Positions 1-7,207 are shown, counted from the first letter of the stretch. The stretch: DNA of 46,889 nt from JBEKSX01 sp049516635 (GCA_049516635.1 JBEKSX010000007.1:1-46889); one strand, 5' to 3'. The notes: a model not told the origin generated them from the letters alone. Made by a program: numbers and translations.

Positions 1-261
1 TATCCCAACCCGTTCAACCCAACAACAAAGATAAAATTCCAAATCCCCCTTAATAAAGGGGGAGAAAGGGGGTTGTCTTTCGTAACCTTGAAGATCTACG
101 ACCTCCTCGGCCGTGAAGTAACTACCCTTGTAAACCAAAACCTAAAACCAGGCACATACGAAGTAGAATTCGACGGTACAAATTATCCGAGCGGGGTGTA
201 TTTTTATCGTCTGACAACAAACGTTTATGTTGTGACTAAGAAGATGATTTTGATAAAATAA
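1..261 (+). CDS. C-terminal end of a T9SS-secreted protein (5' truncated by window)
   Basis: Reading frame 1 is open from the first base and ends at a TAA at 259-261, so this is the last 86 codons of a gene that begins outside the window. The peptide starts YPNPFNPTTKIKF, continues with IYDLLGREVTTLVN and ends SGVYFYRL...KKMILIK. That is the family pattern of the type A T9SS C-terminal sorting domain, which directs export across the outer membrane and is then removed or used for anchoring. The body of the protein is not visible, so its function is unknown. Odd point: between the first two strands of the domain lies LNKGGERGL, encoded by 46-75. This DNA resembles the CCCCCTTAAT...AAAGGGGG intergenic repeat seen at 3151-3220. 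A TTG at 73 could be mistaken for a start, but the upstream frame is clearly coding. Confidence 0.85.
   Translation, partial: YPNPFNPTTKIKFQIPLNKGGERGLSFVTLKIYDLLGREVTTLVNQNLKPGTYEVEFDGTNYPSGVYFYRLTTNVYVVTKKMILIK
46..75. repeat. CCCCCTTAATAAAGGGGG-type palindrome embedded in a coding sequence
   Basis: The DNA reads CCCCCTTAATAAAGGGGG followed by AGAAAGGGGG. The first part is an imperfect hairpin (CCCCCTT/AAGGGGG). The arrangement of a C-run, TTAAT, AAAGGGGG and a second G-run matches the non-coding repeat at 3151-3220. Here it sits in frame inside a T9SS sorting domain. Confidence 0.6.
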
Positions 262-314
262 CAATTTTTATAATACAAGCAAAACCTGTATAATTAAACC
301 ACGGGGGGTGGAAA

Positions 315-2270
315 ATGAAAAAAAAACTTTCTTTACTCGTTCTCATTAGCTGTTTTATAACAGTAAACTTTTATTCACATTTGCAAGCTCAGGATGCACC
401 GTTATTAGGACTGGCACCGAAGATCATCGAGCAATCGATTAACAAGGTTCCTTACAATCCTCTTATTCTCCCCGATATACTTGCTTCAACGGCTTATTGT
501 GCAGATTATGCGGTAGCGGGCAACCAATTTAAATCAGTCCCTATACCGGCAGGAACTCCATTTACCAATATCGGTTCCGGGCTCACAGGACTTACCTACG
601 GCGGAGCTTTCGCAAACGGAGTATATTATGCCGTGAGAAGTTCGAACCTCGAAACTATAAACATCATAACAGGGGCAGAAACAGTTATAGCTCCCATAAC
701 AGGAGTGACTTCCGGTTATACTATTACTTCTCTGGCATATAAACAGCCGAGCGGACCAATGTATCTCGGAGCAACCACCGGTTCAGCATCAGGTCTATGG
801 ACCATTAATCTTACTACGGCTGTAGCAACATCGGTCGGAACCATCACTAATTGCCCGGGACTGATAGATTTCTCGATCAATTGTGCCAATAATATTTATG
901 GTGTTGATATCGTAAATGATAATTTAATTTTGATCAATACAGCAACAGGTGCCGGTACAATCGTCGGACCGCTCGGAGCTAATTTTAACTATGCACAGGG
1001 TGCTGCATTCGAACTATCAACGGGTATTCTGTATCTTGCGGCATTAACTACGGACGATGAGCTTCGTATCGCTAACCTTTCGACAGGAGGTACTACAGTA
1101 GTCGCTTCATGGTCCGGGCATGAGGTTGTTGCTTTCGGAATTCCGGGAACATGCGGTACAACAGTTCCGGCATGTGATATGCAAACGGGACCGTTTCTCA
1201 GCATACCAAGTTTGATCCTTCCGCAGAATTTTTATCCGATAAAAGCAAGGGTTACAAACGTGGGTTCGGCAACGCAGACGAACATTCCGGTAAAATTCTT
1301 TGTCAACGGCGCTCAGTACGGGTCAACTTTATATATACCTTCGCTTGCACCCGGGATGTCTGATACTTCTGCCGTATTTGCATGGTCGCCTTCAGCTTCC
1401 GGTCTGACGCCTATAGCAATAGCTACCGCACTTGCATGTGATTCTCTCAGGACGAACGATACAGTTAAAATAACAGTAAGCGTTGGATGCGCAAGTCTTT
1501 TCTCTGATGATTTTACAGGCGGTGACGGCAACTGGAACATTGTCAATAACGGAGGCACATGCATCTGGTCGGTGAAACCACGTACTTCCAGACCTTATCA
1601 AATGCCGGCTGCTGCAGTTGGCAACGTATTCTCTGCTGATGTGGATCAGTGCGGACCAAGCACAACCATAAATTCGACTGCAACCATGATAAACAGCATC
1701 AACTGTACGAATAAATATAACGTATACCTGGAATTTGATTCAGATTTCTATTTGCTTTCACAGGATGTATGCAAGGTGGATGCAAGTTATGACGGAGGGA
1801 GCACGTGGTCGAACATATTGAACTGGACAGCCAATAGGAGAAATACGCATGAGATAGTACAGATGCCTGCCGCAACTAATCAGGCTGCGGTAAAGGTTCG
1901 TTTCACTTCAATACAGCCCGGTTGGGATTGGTGGTGGGCGGTCGATAATGTTACCATACACGCTTGCAATCTTGTCGGTGTGTCGAGTAACCAGAATAAT
2001 ATTCCGGCTAAATATTCTCTTTCGCAGAATTATCCTAACCCGTTCAACCCGTCGACCACGATAACTTATGCTCTGCCTAAAGCAGGTAACGTGAAGCTGA
2101 CAATATATGATGTGCTCGGACGCGAGGTAAAGACACTTGTGAATGAGTATAAGACCGCAGGTACATACAATGTTACCTTCGACGGCTCATCGCTTTCAAG
2201 CGGATTGTATTTCTACAGGATAAATGCGGCCGGCTTTACCGAAACGAAGAAAATGTTGCTGATAAAGTAA
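315..2270 (+). CDS. Secreted multi-domain protein with T9SS sorting domain
   Basis: A 651-residue exported protein. Residues 1-26 form a signal peptide (MKKKLSLLVL... ending LQAQ). Residues about 45-290 hold repeated Gly/Thr-rich strands (GSGLTGLTYGG, ITNCPGLIDFSINC, TATGAGTIVGPLG), which resembles a propeller-like or DUF4394-type fold. This assignment is tentative. Residues about 290-400 look like a CARDB/Ig-like adhesion module (KARVTNVGSATQTNIPVKFFVNG). Residues about 400-560 form a jelly-roll-like segment (DDFTGGDGNWN...WWWAVDNVTIH). Residues about 570-651 are the T9SS type A sorting domain (QNYPNPFNPSTTITY, YDVLGREVKTL, KKMLLIK). Multiple Cys pairs fit an extracellular protein. The start lies 12 bases after a G-rich stretch, and a terminator follows at 2381. 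It is probably a surface or secreted binding protein; the ligand is unknown. Confidence 0.8.
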   Translation: MKKKLSLLVLISCFITVNFYSHLQAQDAPLLGLAPKIIEQSINKVPYNPLILPDILASTAYCADYAVAGNQFKSVPIPAGTPFTNIGSGLTGLTYGGAFANGVYYAVRSSNLETINIITGAETVIAPITGVTSGYTITSLAYKQPSGPMYLGATTGSASGLWTINLTTAVATSVGTITNCPGLIDFSINCANNIYGVDIVNDNLILINTATGAGTIVGPLGANFNYAQGAAFELSTGILYLAALTTDDELRIANLSTGGTTVVASWSGHEVVAFGIPGTCGTTVPACDMQTGPFLSIPSLILPQNFYPIKARVTNVGSATQTNIPVKFFVNGAQYGSTLYIPSLAPGMSDTSAVFAWSPSASGLTPIAIATALACDSLRTNDTVKITVSVGCASLFSDDFTGGDGNWNIVNNGGTCIWSVKPRTSRPYQMPAAAVGNVFSADVDQCGPSTTINSTATMINSINCTNKYNVYLEFDSDFYLLSQDVCKVDASYDGGSTWSNILNWTANRRNTHEIVQMPAATNQAAVKVRFTSIQPGWDWWWAVDNVTIHACNLVGVSSNQNNIPAKYSLSQNYPNPFNPSTTITYALPKAGNVKLTIYDVLGREVKTLVNEYKTAGTYNVTFDGSSLSSGLYFYRINAAGFTETKKMLLIK

Positions 2271-2380
2271 CTTGTTACTTTATCAGCCTGTCCCGATCAT
2301 TCGGGAAAACCCCTGCCTGCAGCAGGCCGCTTTAAAGCGGGGGGTTTGGTGAAATAAAATTAACATATTTATATCATTAC

Positions 2381-2408
2381 GGACGTTCTATCGAACGTCC
2401 TTTTTTTT
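2381..2408 (+). terminator. Rho-independent terminator
   Basis: A perfect 8-bp stem GGACGTTC/GAACGTCC with a TATC loop is followed by eight T residues. It lies 110 bases after the stop of the upstream cargo gene and fits a strong intrinsic terminator on the plus strand. Confidence 0.85.
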
Positions 2409-2429
2409 ACTTCTTACCCCTGACTATCG

Positions 2430-2484
2430 CAGTTATGCCTTAATTATTGCCTTGATTTATGCAGATTGATATATTATATTTGTA
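2430..2484 (+). promoter_or_regulatory. Conserved promoter block of non-coding locus A (TTG-N20-TATATTTG)
   Basis: TTG at 2452-2454 and TATATTTG at 2475-2482 are separated by exactly 20 bases, the known -33/-7 pattern of the Bacteroidota primary sigma factor. The block from CAGTTATG (2430) to TATATTTGTA (2484) recurs at 46522-46575, including 24 identical consecutive bases (2444-2467 and 46535-46558). No open frame follows, so any transcript would be non-coding. Confidence 0.65.
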
Positions 2485-2520
2485 ATTGAGGTTTTTGGGA
2501 TAAATCCGTGTCTTTTACGT

Positions 2521-2574
2521 AGAGACGCCTCGGTGAGGCGTCTCTAAATATGAGACGACCCGCCGGGTCGTCTC
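2521..2574. repeat. Twin GAGACG palindromic hairpins
   Basis: Two hairpins in tandem: AGAGACGCCTC/GAGGCGTCTCT with a 3-base loop (2521-2545) and GAGACGACCC/GGGTCGTCTC with a 3-base loop (2552-2574). Both share the GAGACG...CGTCTC outer arms but have different inner arms. This is typical of REP-like dispersed palindromes known in many bacteria. Confidence 0.75.
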
Positions 2575-2640
2575 TACAGTTCTTAATATATTATTAATTG
2601 AAATGGACAATACACATCTCCTCCTTGATAAGGTGGAGTA

Positions 2641-2686
2641 CCCCGACAGCTCGCCCGCCTCTGGCGGGAAGTCGGGGGGAGGTGGT
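2641..2686. repeat. CCCCGAC...GTCGGGG hairpin with GGAGGTGGT tail
   Basis: CCCCGAC (2641-2647) pairs with GTCGGGG (2671-2677). An inner CCCGCC (2654-2659) pairs with GGCGGG (2663-2668). GGAGGTGGT follows. The same outer arms and tail occur at 46590-46628. Confidence 0.7.
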
Positions 2687-2802
2687 CGAAAGTGAACAAG
2701 TTACAGACAAGCTAAGCATACAAGCTATATAGCTGCTTTATTGCAATTCTGTGCTGTTTTAACAAGCTGAACAAGCTAGCTTGTGGGGGTATACCCTCGA
2801 GA

Positions 2803-2853
2803 CCACCCCGTCTCCCGATAAATCGGGATCCACCCCTCCTTGTTAAGGAGGGG
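2803..2853. repeat. ACCACCCC repeat with two hairpins
   Basis: ACCACCCC is followed by TCCCGAT/ATCGGGA (2813-2828, 2-base loop) and by CCCCTCCTT/AAGGAGGGG (2833-2853, 3-base loop). It belongs to the same repeat family as 2641-2686 and 46590-46628. Confidence 0.7.
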
Positions 2854-2938
2854 ACACAAGTTCTTTGTAATTATTCGTCTCCCCCTTAGCAAGGGGGAGT
2901 ACCCGCTTTCGAGCGGGGGTAGGGGTCTAAAACACTAC

Positions 2939-3020
2939 TAAGTAATCATTACTTACTTAACCAAAAAGTGGCGATTCCTGAATCTCTTATTACTTACCAT
3001 TACTTAAGTAATGGGGGGGG
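2939..3020. repeat. Paired palindromes around AAAAGTGGCG (unit 2)
   Basis: The 17-base odd palindrome TAAGTAATCATTACTTA (2939-2955) and the perfect 18-base palindrome CCATTACTTAAGTAATGG (2997-3014) bracket the core AAAAGTGGCG (2964-2973). A G-run ends the unit. Both palindromes carry the arm AGTAAT/ATTACT, so each can fold alone or pair with the other. An equivalent unit with different arms lies at 46670-46764. Confidence 0.7.
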
Positions 3021-3028
3021 TAGTAAGT

Positions 3029-3058
3029 TAAAAATTAAAAATTAAAAATTAAAAATTA
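3029..3058. repeat. Four tandem copies of a 7-base AT-rich unit
   Basis: TTAAAAA is repeated about four times without interruption just after the unit 2 palindromes. It is a simple-sequence tract that could vary by slippage. Nothing coding overlaps it. Confidence 0.8.
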
Positions 3059-3150
3059 GAATAAAATTGATGTTTGTCAAATTCCAGCTTTGCGAATAAG
3101 TGCGGGAAGTATGTATTAAAATTTTTGAATAAATTATGATTTTAACCTAA

Positions 3151-3220
3151 AACCCCCCTTAATCCCACTCCTCCAAAGGCGGATCTGCGACTTTGATTAA
3201 AGGGGGGACACAGGGGGGTT
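3151..3220. repeat. Dispersed AACCCCCC...GGGGGGTT inverted repeat
   Basis: AACCCCCCTTAATC (3151-3164) is complementary to GATTAAAGGGGGG (3195-3207), and a further CAGGGGGGTT closes the element at 3220. It resembles the short palindrome found inside the coding sequence at 46-75. Confidence 0.7.
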
Positions 3221-3246
3221 AGAAGCAAAAATTAATATCATTATTT

Positions 3247-3308
3247 TGGAGAGATTTTCAGTGGCAATTTATGTTAATCCCCTATTTTCGTTGATAGTGC
3301 TGTAAATT
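3247..3308. repeat. 62-bp direct repeat, copy 1
   Basis: Begins TGGAGAGATTTTC and ends AGTGCTGTAAATT. A second copy at 3402-3463 differs at about six positions. This copy is not followed by a TAnnTTTG box. The 93 bases between the copies hold a GTTGGTG/CACCAAC hairpin (3321-3338) and an AGATTCTT...CAGAATGACA element (3350-3399). Confidence 0.85.
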
Positions 3309-3349
3309 GCTTTCCCCATTGTTGGTGTTGTCACCAACAAGAAAAACAT

Positions 3350-3399
3350 GAGATTCTTGCGGAGTTTACCCCGATTTAAATCAGGGCTCAGAATGACAA
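3350..3399. repeat. AGATTCTT...CAGAATGACA dispersed element
   Basis: The ends AGATTCTT and AGAATGACA are those of a palindromic repeat common in this group of bacteria. The middle carries GATTTAAATC flanked by CCC and AGGG. A relative lies at 17444-17480. Confidence 0.65.
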
Positions 3400-3401
3400 A
3401 G

Positions 3402-3463
3402 TGGAGAGATTTTCTGCGGCAATTTACATTAATCCCTTATTTTCGTTGATAGTGCTGTAAATT
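3402..3463. repeat. 62-bp direct repeat, copy 2
   Basis: Near-identical to 3247-3308. Here the repeat supplies the TTG (3446-3448) of the protease promoter, so the duplication overlaps a regulatory region. Confidence 0.85.
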
Positions 3464-3476
3464 TAAGCTATATTTG
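3446..3476 (+). promoter_or_regulatory. Bacteroidota-type promoter of the subtilase gene
   Basis: TTG at 3446-3448 and TATATTTG at 3469-3476 have a 20-base spacer. The ATG follows only 7 bases after the -7 box, so the mRNA leader would be absent or very short. This fits the lack of a Shine-Dalgarno sequence. Confidence 0.75.
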
Positions 3477-3483
3477 TGATTCT

Positions 3484-5268
3484 ATGGCATTAAAAATATC
3501 ATTTCTCTCAATATTTTTTCTTCTTTTATCTGTTTCTATTCGCGCACAGATGGGAGAAGTAGAAATTACAACTGTTCTAAAAGAGCAATTTCACGATAAA
3601 AACGGCAATCCGTTGACGGGAAAAGGCGTTGTGATAGGTGATGTGGATTCGGGTATTGACATCTTTCACCCCATGTTCTTCTTCGCTGACGGAGATACGC
3701 TGGATTGGGTAGATGTCGACCGTGACGGTAAGTTCACATCCGGTGTGGATGGAATTGACCTCAACCGTGACGGAAAAATTTCGAAGGATGAGATGCTGAG
3801 ATATATCAAGATGAAGAATAATACGTGGACGCTCGTCGAGGAACAGAATAAAAGGGATTTTGATCCTGCTTTCGATTTTCTATATCTCGATAAGAACGGG
3901 AACAGGAAGAGGGATTTCGGACCGGGAGCGGGGTTCACTGAAAAAGACCCGACCTACGGCGAGCAGTTATACGTTGCTCTGGATGCGAACCATAACGGCA
4001 GGCTTGACCCCGGTGAAAAGATAGTTGCATTGAAGACCTCGAAGGTTAGAGCGGTCAGGGAAAAGGACGGTACGGTAAGAAGAAGAGGTGTTGACCTCAT
4101 TTATACAGAAGAGGATAGTATCGGCCACGGAACAGGCGTAGCGGGAATAATTCTTGGAGGACAGGACGGGATACAGAGAATTCACGGTATCGCTCCCGAT
4201 GCAGAAATTGTGGTTGCAGATATCCGTTATAATTACACTCCTCGTTTCGTAAGAAATTTTTATGACCTAATCAGTTTCGTAAAAGAGGAAAAAACAAATA
4301 TATTATTGTTCGAGGACGGTGAATGGATGTGGGAGTTCATGGACGGTTCGAGTCCCGAAGAACAGCTGGTTGATGAAATGGCGCGTGAGGGTGTAACTGT
4401 GGTCGGCGGCGCCGGGAATTTCGCTACAGGTGATATGCTCATCATCGATACGCTGGCACCCGGAGCAAATCCAGTTTATATTGCACAATGTCCCGATTGG
4501 GTTGAGGGAAAATTAAATAACGGAGTGTTCTTTTCATTCCTGTGGACAGATACTTCAGCCGGTCTCGACTTCACTATCGAAACACCGGATAAAATTGTTT
4601 CTCCCCCGCTGAACGCATCCGCAGATTTCATAAAAGTGGGCAAGTATAATATTTCTTACGCAAAAGAAATTTCCCCCAAGGGAACGGTGATGTTCAAATT
4701 AGGCTGTTCTAAAAAAGATTCGGGAGCAATAGACGGTGAGTGGAGAATTCATGTAAAGAATCCCGACCCGGTAATATTAAGAGGATATATTGTTGACATC
4801 TCGCAGTCATGGGCGGGGCACTCGCACTGGGATTCTGATAAAATTACGGGCGAGTCGTCTGTAACATTCCCTTGCACGGCGGACAGCTTAATCGCAGTCG
4901 GAGCGTACGTGGTCAATTTCGGCTGGTTCGATAAAATAGGTGACCTGGCAAATTACAGCAGCAGAGGTTACAATATTGACGGAAAGATGGGTGTAGATAT
5001 AACAGCTCCGGGACATACTACTTTTACCACCGAAAAAGATAACGGCTATATGACGTTCAGCGGAACAAGCTCGGCCGCACCGCATGTTGTAGGAGCAGCC
5101 GCATTGCTTCTACAGTATGACCCGTCACTTTCGTTCACACAGGTGAAGCAAATCATCCACAGCTCCGCAAAGAGGGATAAGTTCACCGGTGCAGTTCCTA
5201 ATCCCGCATGGGGATGGGGCAAGCTGGATATCGAATCAGCTATTAAATATGTAATCAATAATTATTAA
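3484..5268 (+). CDS. Secreted S8-family serine peptidase (subtilase)
   Basis: A 594-residue exported protease. Residues 1-21 are a signal peptide ending RAQ. The catalytic triad is visible: Asp55 in GDVDSGID, His215 in GHGTGVAG and Ser529 in SGTSSAAPHVVG. The 160-residue gap between Asp and His is long for the family. It is filled with calcium-loop-like motifs: DVDRDGKFTSG (about 77-87), DLNRDGKISKDE (92-103), DKNGNRKRD (136-144) and DANHNGRLDPGE (167-178). These resemble EF-hand or dockerin loops, suggesting calcium-stabilised folding. A second large insert separates His and Ser, as in many bacterial subtilases. No T9SS sorting domain is present, so the final location is probably periplasm or another export route. 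The promoter is at 3446-3476. Confidence 0.92.
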   Translation: MALKISFLSIFFLLLSVSIRAQMGEVEITTVLKEQFHDKNGNPLTGKGVVIGDVDSGIDIFHPMFFFADGDTLDWVDVDRDGKFTSGVDGIDLNRDGKISKDEMLRYIKMKNNTWTLVEEQNKRDFDPAFDFLYLDKNGNRKRDFGPGAGFTEKDPTYGEQLYVALDANHNGRLDPGEKIVALKTSKVRAVREKDGTVRRRGVDLIYTEEDSIGHGTGVAGIILGGQDGIQRIHGIAPDAEIVVADIRYNYTPRFVRNFYDLISFVKEEKTNILLFEDGEWMWEFMDGSSPEEQLVDEMAREGVTVVGGAGNFATGDMLIIDTLAPGANPVYIAQCPDWVEGKLNNGVFFSFLWTDTSAGLDFTIETPDKIVSPPLNASADFIKVGKYNISYAKEISPKGTVMFKLGCSKKDSGAIDGEWRIHVKNPDPVILRGYIVDISQSWAGHSHWDSDKITGESSVTFPCTADSLIAVGAYVVNFGWFDKIGDLANYSSRGYNIDGKMGVDITAPGHTTFTTEKDNGYMTFSGTSSAAPHVVGAAALLLQYDPSLSFTQVKQIIHSSAKRDKFTGAVPNPAWGWGKLDIESAIKYVINNY

Positions 5269-5312
5269 TAATTTTAATATATTTAAAATAATATAAAGAA
5301 GGAAACGCATTC

Positions 5313-5609
5313 ATGAAAATGAACAAAAAGAAAAAAGAGGCATTCAAGCAGTACAAGGACATGCAGATGCAGGCCAAGCAGCAGCAGCCGAGAAGGAAAA
5401 AGATCGACCCGCTGAAATCCAGAGGAATAAAATATATTGATTTCAAGGATATAAAGCTCCTGTCGAGATTTTTGAACGAGCAGGGAAAAATTCTTCCTTC
5501 GCGGATTACAGGGATCAGTTCGAAGATGCAGAGACAGCTGACCGTTGCGATAAAGAGAGCAAGGCATCTCGGTCTAATGCCTTTCGTGAGCGAAGAGTTC
5601 AAACAATAA
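5313..5609 (+). CDS. rpsR: 30S ribosomal protein bS18
   Basis: 98 residues. Residues about 28-95 carry the S18 signature: IDFKDIKLLSRFLNEQGKI, LPSRITGIS, MQRQLTVAIKRARHLGLMPFV. The protein sits on the small-subunit platform next to bS6. The N-terminus is unusually rich in Lys and Gln and has no Cys pair. AGAAGGA lies 9 bases before the ATG. The gene stands alone: rpsF, ssb and rplI, common partners in other bacteria, are not next to it. It could therefore be a second copy, or the operon may be split in this lineage. An intrinsic terminator follows at 5633-5667. Confidence 0.93.
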   Translation: MKMNKKKKEAFKQYKDMQMQAKQQQPRRKKIDPLKSRGIKYIDFKDIKLLSRFLNEQGKILPSRITGISSKMQRQLTVAIKRARHLGLMPFVSEEFKQ

Positions 5610-5632
5610 AATTTATTATTCGGTTTACGGAA

Positions 5633-5667
5633 GAGTCTGTTTCCATTCCCGTGGAATAGACTTTTTT
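5633..5667 (+). terminator. Rho-independent terminator after rpsR
   Basis: AGTCT (5634-5638) pairs with AGACT (5658-5662) and an inner TTCC pairs with GGAA. A run of six T follows. It separates rpsR from the tatD-family gene. Confidence 0.75.
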
Positions 5668-5687
5668 GTTTAAAGAACCGTGATATT

Positions 5688-6467
5688 ATGTTTATAGATA
5701 CACACGCACATCTGAACTACCCGGAAATTTTGGAGAACATCGAACAGATTCTCAACCGTGCGGCACAGGCCGGTGTGGAAAAAATTATCGTCCCTGCCAC
5801 GAGCCTTCAAACCTCACTGGACGTGATAGAACTTGTACAGAAATATGATATGCTCTACGGAGCCGTCGGTATTCATCCGACCGAGCTCGGTAATTTCAGG
5901 GATAAACAATTGTATGAGCTGGAAAACCTCGCTTCATCCGAAAAGATAATTGCTATCGGCGAGATAGGGCTGGACTATTACTGGAAACCGTACGATGCCG
6001 CACACGAAAAATATATACTGAAGGCACAGATACGTATCGCGAAAAACCATGGCCTCCCGGGGATAATACACAATCGTGAATCGTCCGCTGACCTGATGGA
6101 TATACTTAGAGAGGAACATAAGGACGGAAAGCTGAAAGGTCAATTGCATTCATTCAGCGGCGATATAATGATGGCGGAGGAGTGCGTAAATATGGGATTA
6201 TATATTTCTTTCACGGGAAACATTACATATAAGCCAAATGACAAAACACTGCTGGCTTATGAAATAGTACAAAATACACCCCTCGAAAATATCTTGCTTG
6301 AAACAGATGCCCCGTATCTGCCTCCGGTGCCCTTCCGGGGAAAACAGAACGAGCCGGCATATGTTAAGTACACCGCAGGAAAAATAGCGGAGCTGAAAAA
6401 TATTTCGATAGAAGATATGGGCAGAATCACTACGCAGAATGCGAAGAAGCTCTTTGGCATAGAATAA
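5688..6467 (+). CDS. TatD-family metal-dependent hydrolase (DNase)
   Basis: 259 residues, the usual length. Metal ligands of the TatD family are all visible: His6 and His8 (DTHAHLN), Glu92 (GEIGLDYYW), His128 (GIIHNR), His154 (QLHSF) and Asp207 (LLETDAPYLPP). Family members are cytoplasmic TIM-barrel enzymes with 3'-5' exonuclease or D-aminoacyl-tRNA-related activity; the exact substrate here is not known. The ATG at 5688 fits the family N-terminus, and no strong Shine-Dalgarno precedes it. Its stop is close to the convergent lipoprotein unit. Confidence 0.92.
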   Translation: MFIDTHAHLNYPEILENIEQILNRAAQAGVEKIIVPATSLQTSLDVIELVQKYDMLYGAVGIHPTELGNFRDKQLYELENLASSEKIIAIGEIGLDYYWKPYDAAHEKYILKAQIRIAKNHGLPGIIHNRESSADLMDILREEHKDGKLKGQLHSFSGDIMMAEECVNMGLYISFTGNITYKPNDKTLLAYEIVQNTPLENILLETDAPYLPPVPFRGKQNEPAYVKYTAGKIAELKNISIEDMGRITTQNAKKLFGIE

Positions 6468-6507
6468 AAAAAGGAGCCATCTCCCCTGTTTATCAAGAGA
6501 GTGAGCT
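6467..6507 (-). terminator. Intrinsic terminator for the minus-strand porD-lipoprotein unit
   Basis: Read on the minus strand, GGAGC and GCTCC form the outer stem, CTCTC and GGGAG the inner one, and a run of seven T follows. It lies 35 bases after the lipoprotein stop at 6542 and abuts the tatD-family stop. Confidence 0.65.
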
Positions 6508-6541
6508 CCCTACTTTAAAGAACTTTTTCAGCTATCGGTTT

Positions 6542-7207
6542 CTACTGTTTGAAATGATTTGCACCGATCTTATTATATTTTACATCGATCGTGACCTGTA
6601 CACCGATATTAGGCGGACTATTCACACTTATAACGCTTTTGACATAGAATACACCATATATGCGGTTGCCGTTTGTCTGGCCTCCGGCATATTTACCTTT
6701 GAGGTAAAATGAAAAGACAGGGTGCATGCCTTGATTTATAGTAAAATAACCCCATGCCCCGCCTTCGTATGTATCATCCGCTATGAAAGCAGTCGAATCA
6801 AGATTAGCTACCGGGATAATACTCAGCGAATCGAACATCGATTGAGAATCAAGAGTGGGATATAAGCGGTTAAATCTTGTCTGCATCCCCGAAGCGAATG
6901 GGGGTAAATGACCCGAAGTGATAAATGAGTTTAAGGGGTCATTTGTAGGACGGCTCAGATAAATATCTTTAGCATCCGAATTCCCGGCTAGGACCTGTCC
7001 CGTCCACAGATTGGCCGCTTTTAGAGCATTCCCTACTGTATCATTAAACAGGAGTGTTAGGACAAGATTTTTGTAGACAACCACGTTCGAATCCGTATTC
7101 GAAGTGAGAACACCCGAATCATCACAGCCGCTCATATAAATGAAAATCGGCAGAAGTATTATAGAGATCGCGATAGCTAAAATTGTAGAATGTATTTTAA
7201 CAGGCAT
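6542..7207 (-). CDS. Hypothetical lipoprotein
   Basis: 221 residues. A hydrophobic N-terminus (LAIAISIILLPIFIYMSGC) ends in a lipobox with Cys28, so the protein is probably lipid-anchored. No domain is recognised. The mature part is rich in Asn, Ser and Thr and has aromatic strands (GAWGYFTINQG, HPVFSFYLKGKY, RIYGVFYVKSV), suggesting a beta-sandwich. It is the last gene of the unit porD - barrel protein - lipoprotein, with 44 bases between it and the barrel gene. This context suggests an envelope role but does not prove one. Confidence 0.7.
   Translation of the reverse strand: MPVKIHSTILAIAISIILLPIFIYMSGCDDSGVLTSNTDSNVVVYKNLVLTLLFNDTVGNALKAANLWTGQVLAGNSDAKDIYLSRPTNDPLNSFITSGHLPPFASGMQTRFNRLYPTLDSQSMFDSLSIIPVANLDSTAFIADDTYEGGAWGYFTINQGMHPVFSFYLKGKYAGGQTNGNRIYGVFYVKSVISVNSPPNIGVQVTIDVKYNKIGANHFKQ

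Larger units (their letters stand above)
2485..3020 (+). other. Non-coding repeat locus A (hairpin and palindrome array)
   Basis: No convincing gene is present. In order the tract holds: twin hairpins (2521-2545 and 2552-2574); a CCCCGAC/GTCGGGG hairpin ending GGAGGTGGT (2641-2686); palindromes AGCTATATAGCT (2723-2734) and ACAAGCTAGCTTGT (2771-2784) followed by a G-run; ACCACCCC with two further hairpins (2803-2853); a boxA-like GTTCTTTG (2860-2867); CCCCCTTAGCAAGGGGG and CCCGCTTTCGAGCGGG hairpins (2881-2918); and the palindrome pair 2939-3014 around AAAAGTGGCG. The module order resembles locus B at 46522-46889. A structured non-coding RNA or a nested set of mobile palindromes are both possible. 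Confidence 0.55.

Noticed and set aside
2430..3020. Possible rRNA or CRISPR leader because of boxA-like and promoter motifs
   Set aside because: No rRNA gene or regular repeat-spacer pattern follows within the window; the locus is reported as an unexplained non-coding array instead.
3029..3058. Short tandem repeats considered as a CRISPR array
   Set aside because: The units are 7 bases with no spacers. No cas gene is present.
5255..5602. A 115-codon minus-strand frame over rpsR
   Set aside because: The plus strand carries the S18 signature with a good ribosome-binding site and a terminator. The minus peptide is Phe/Leu-rich low-complexity sequence.
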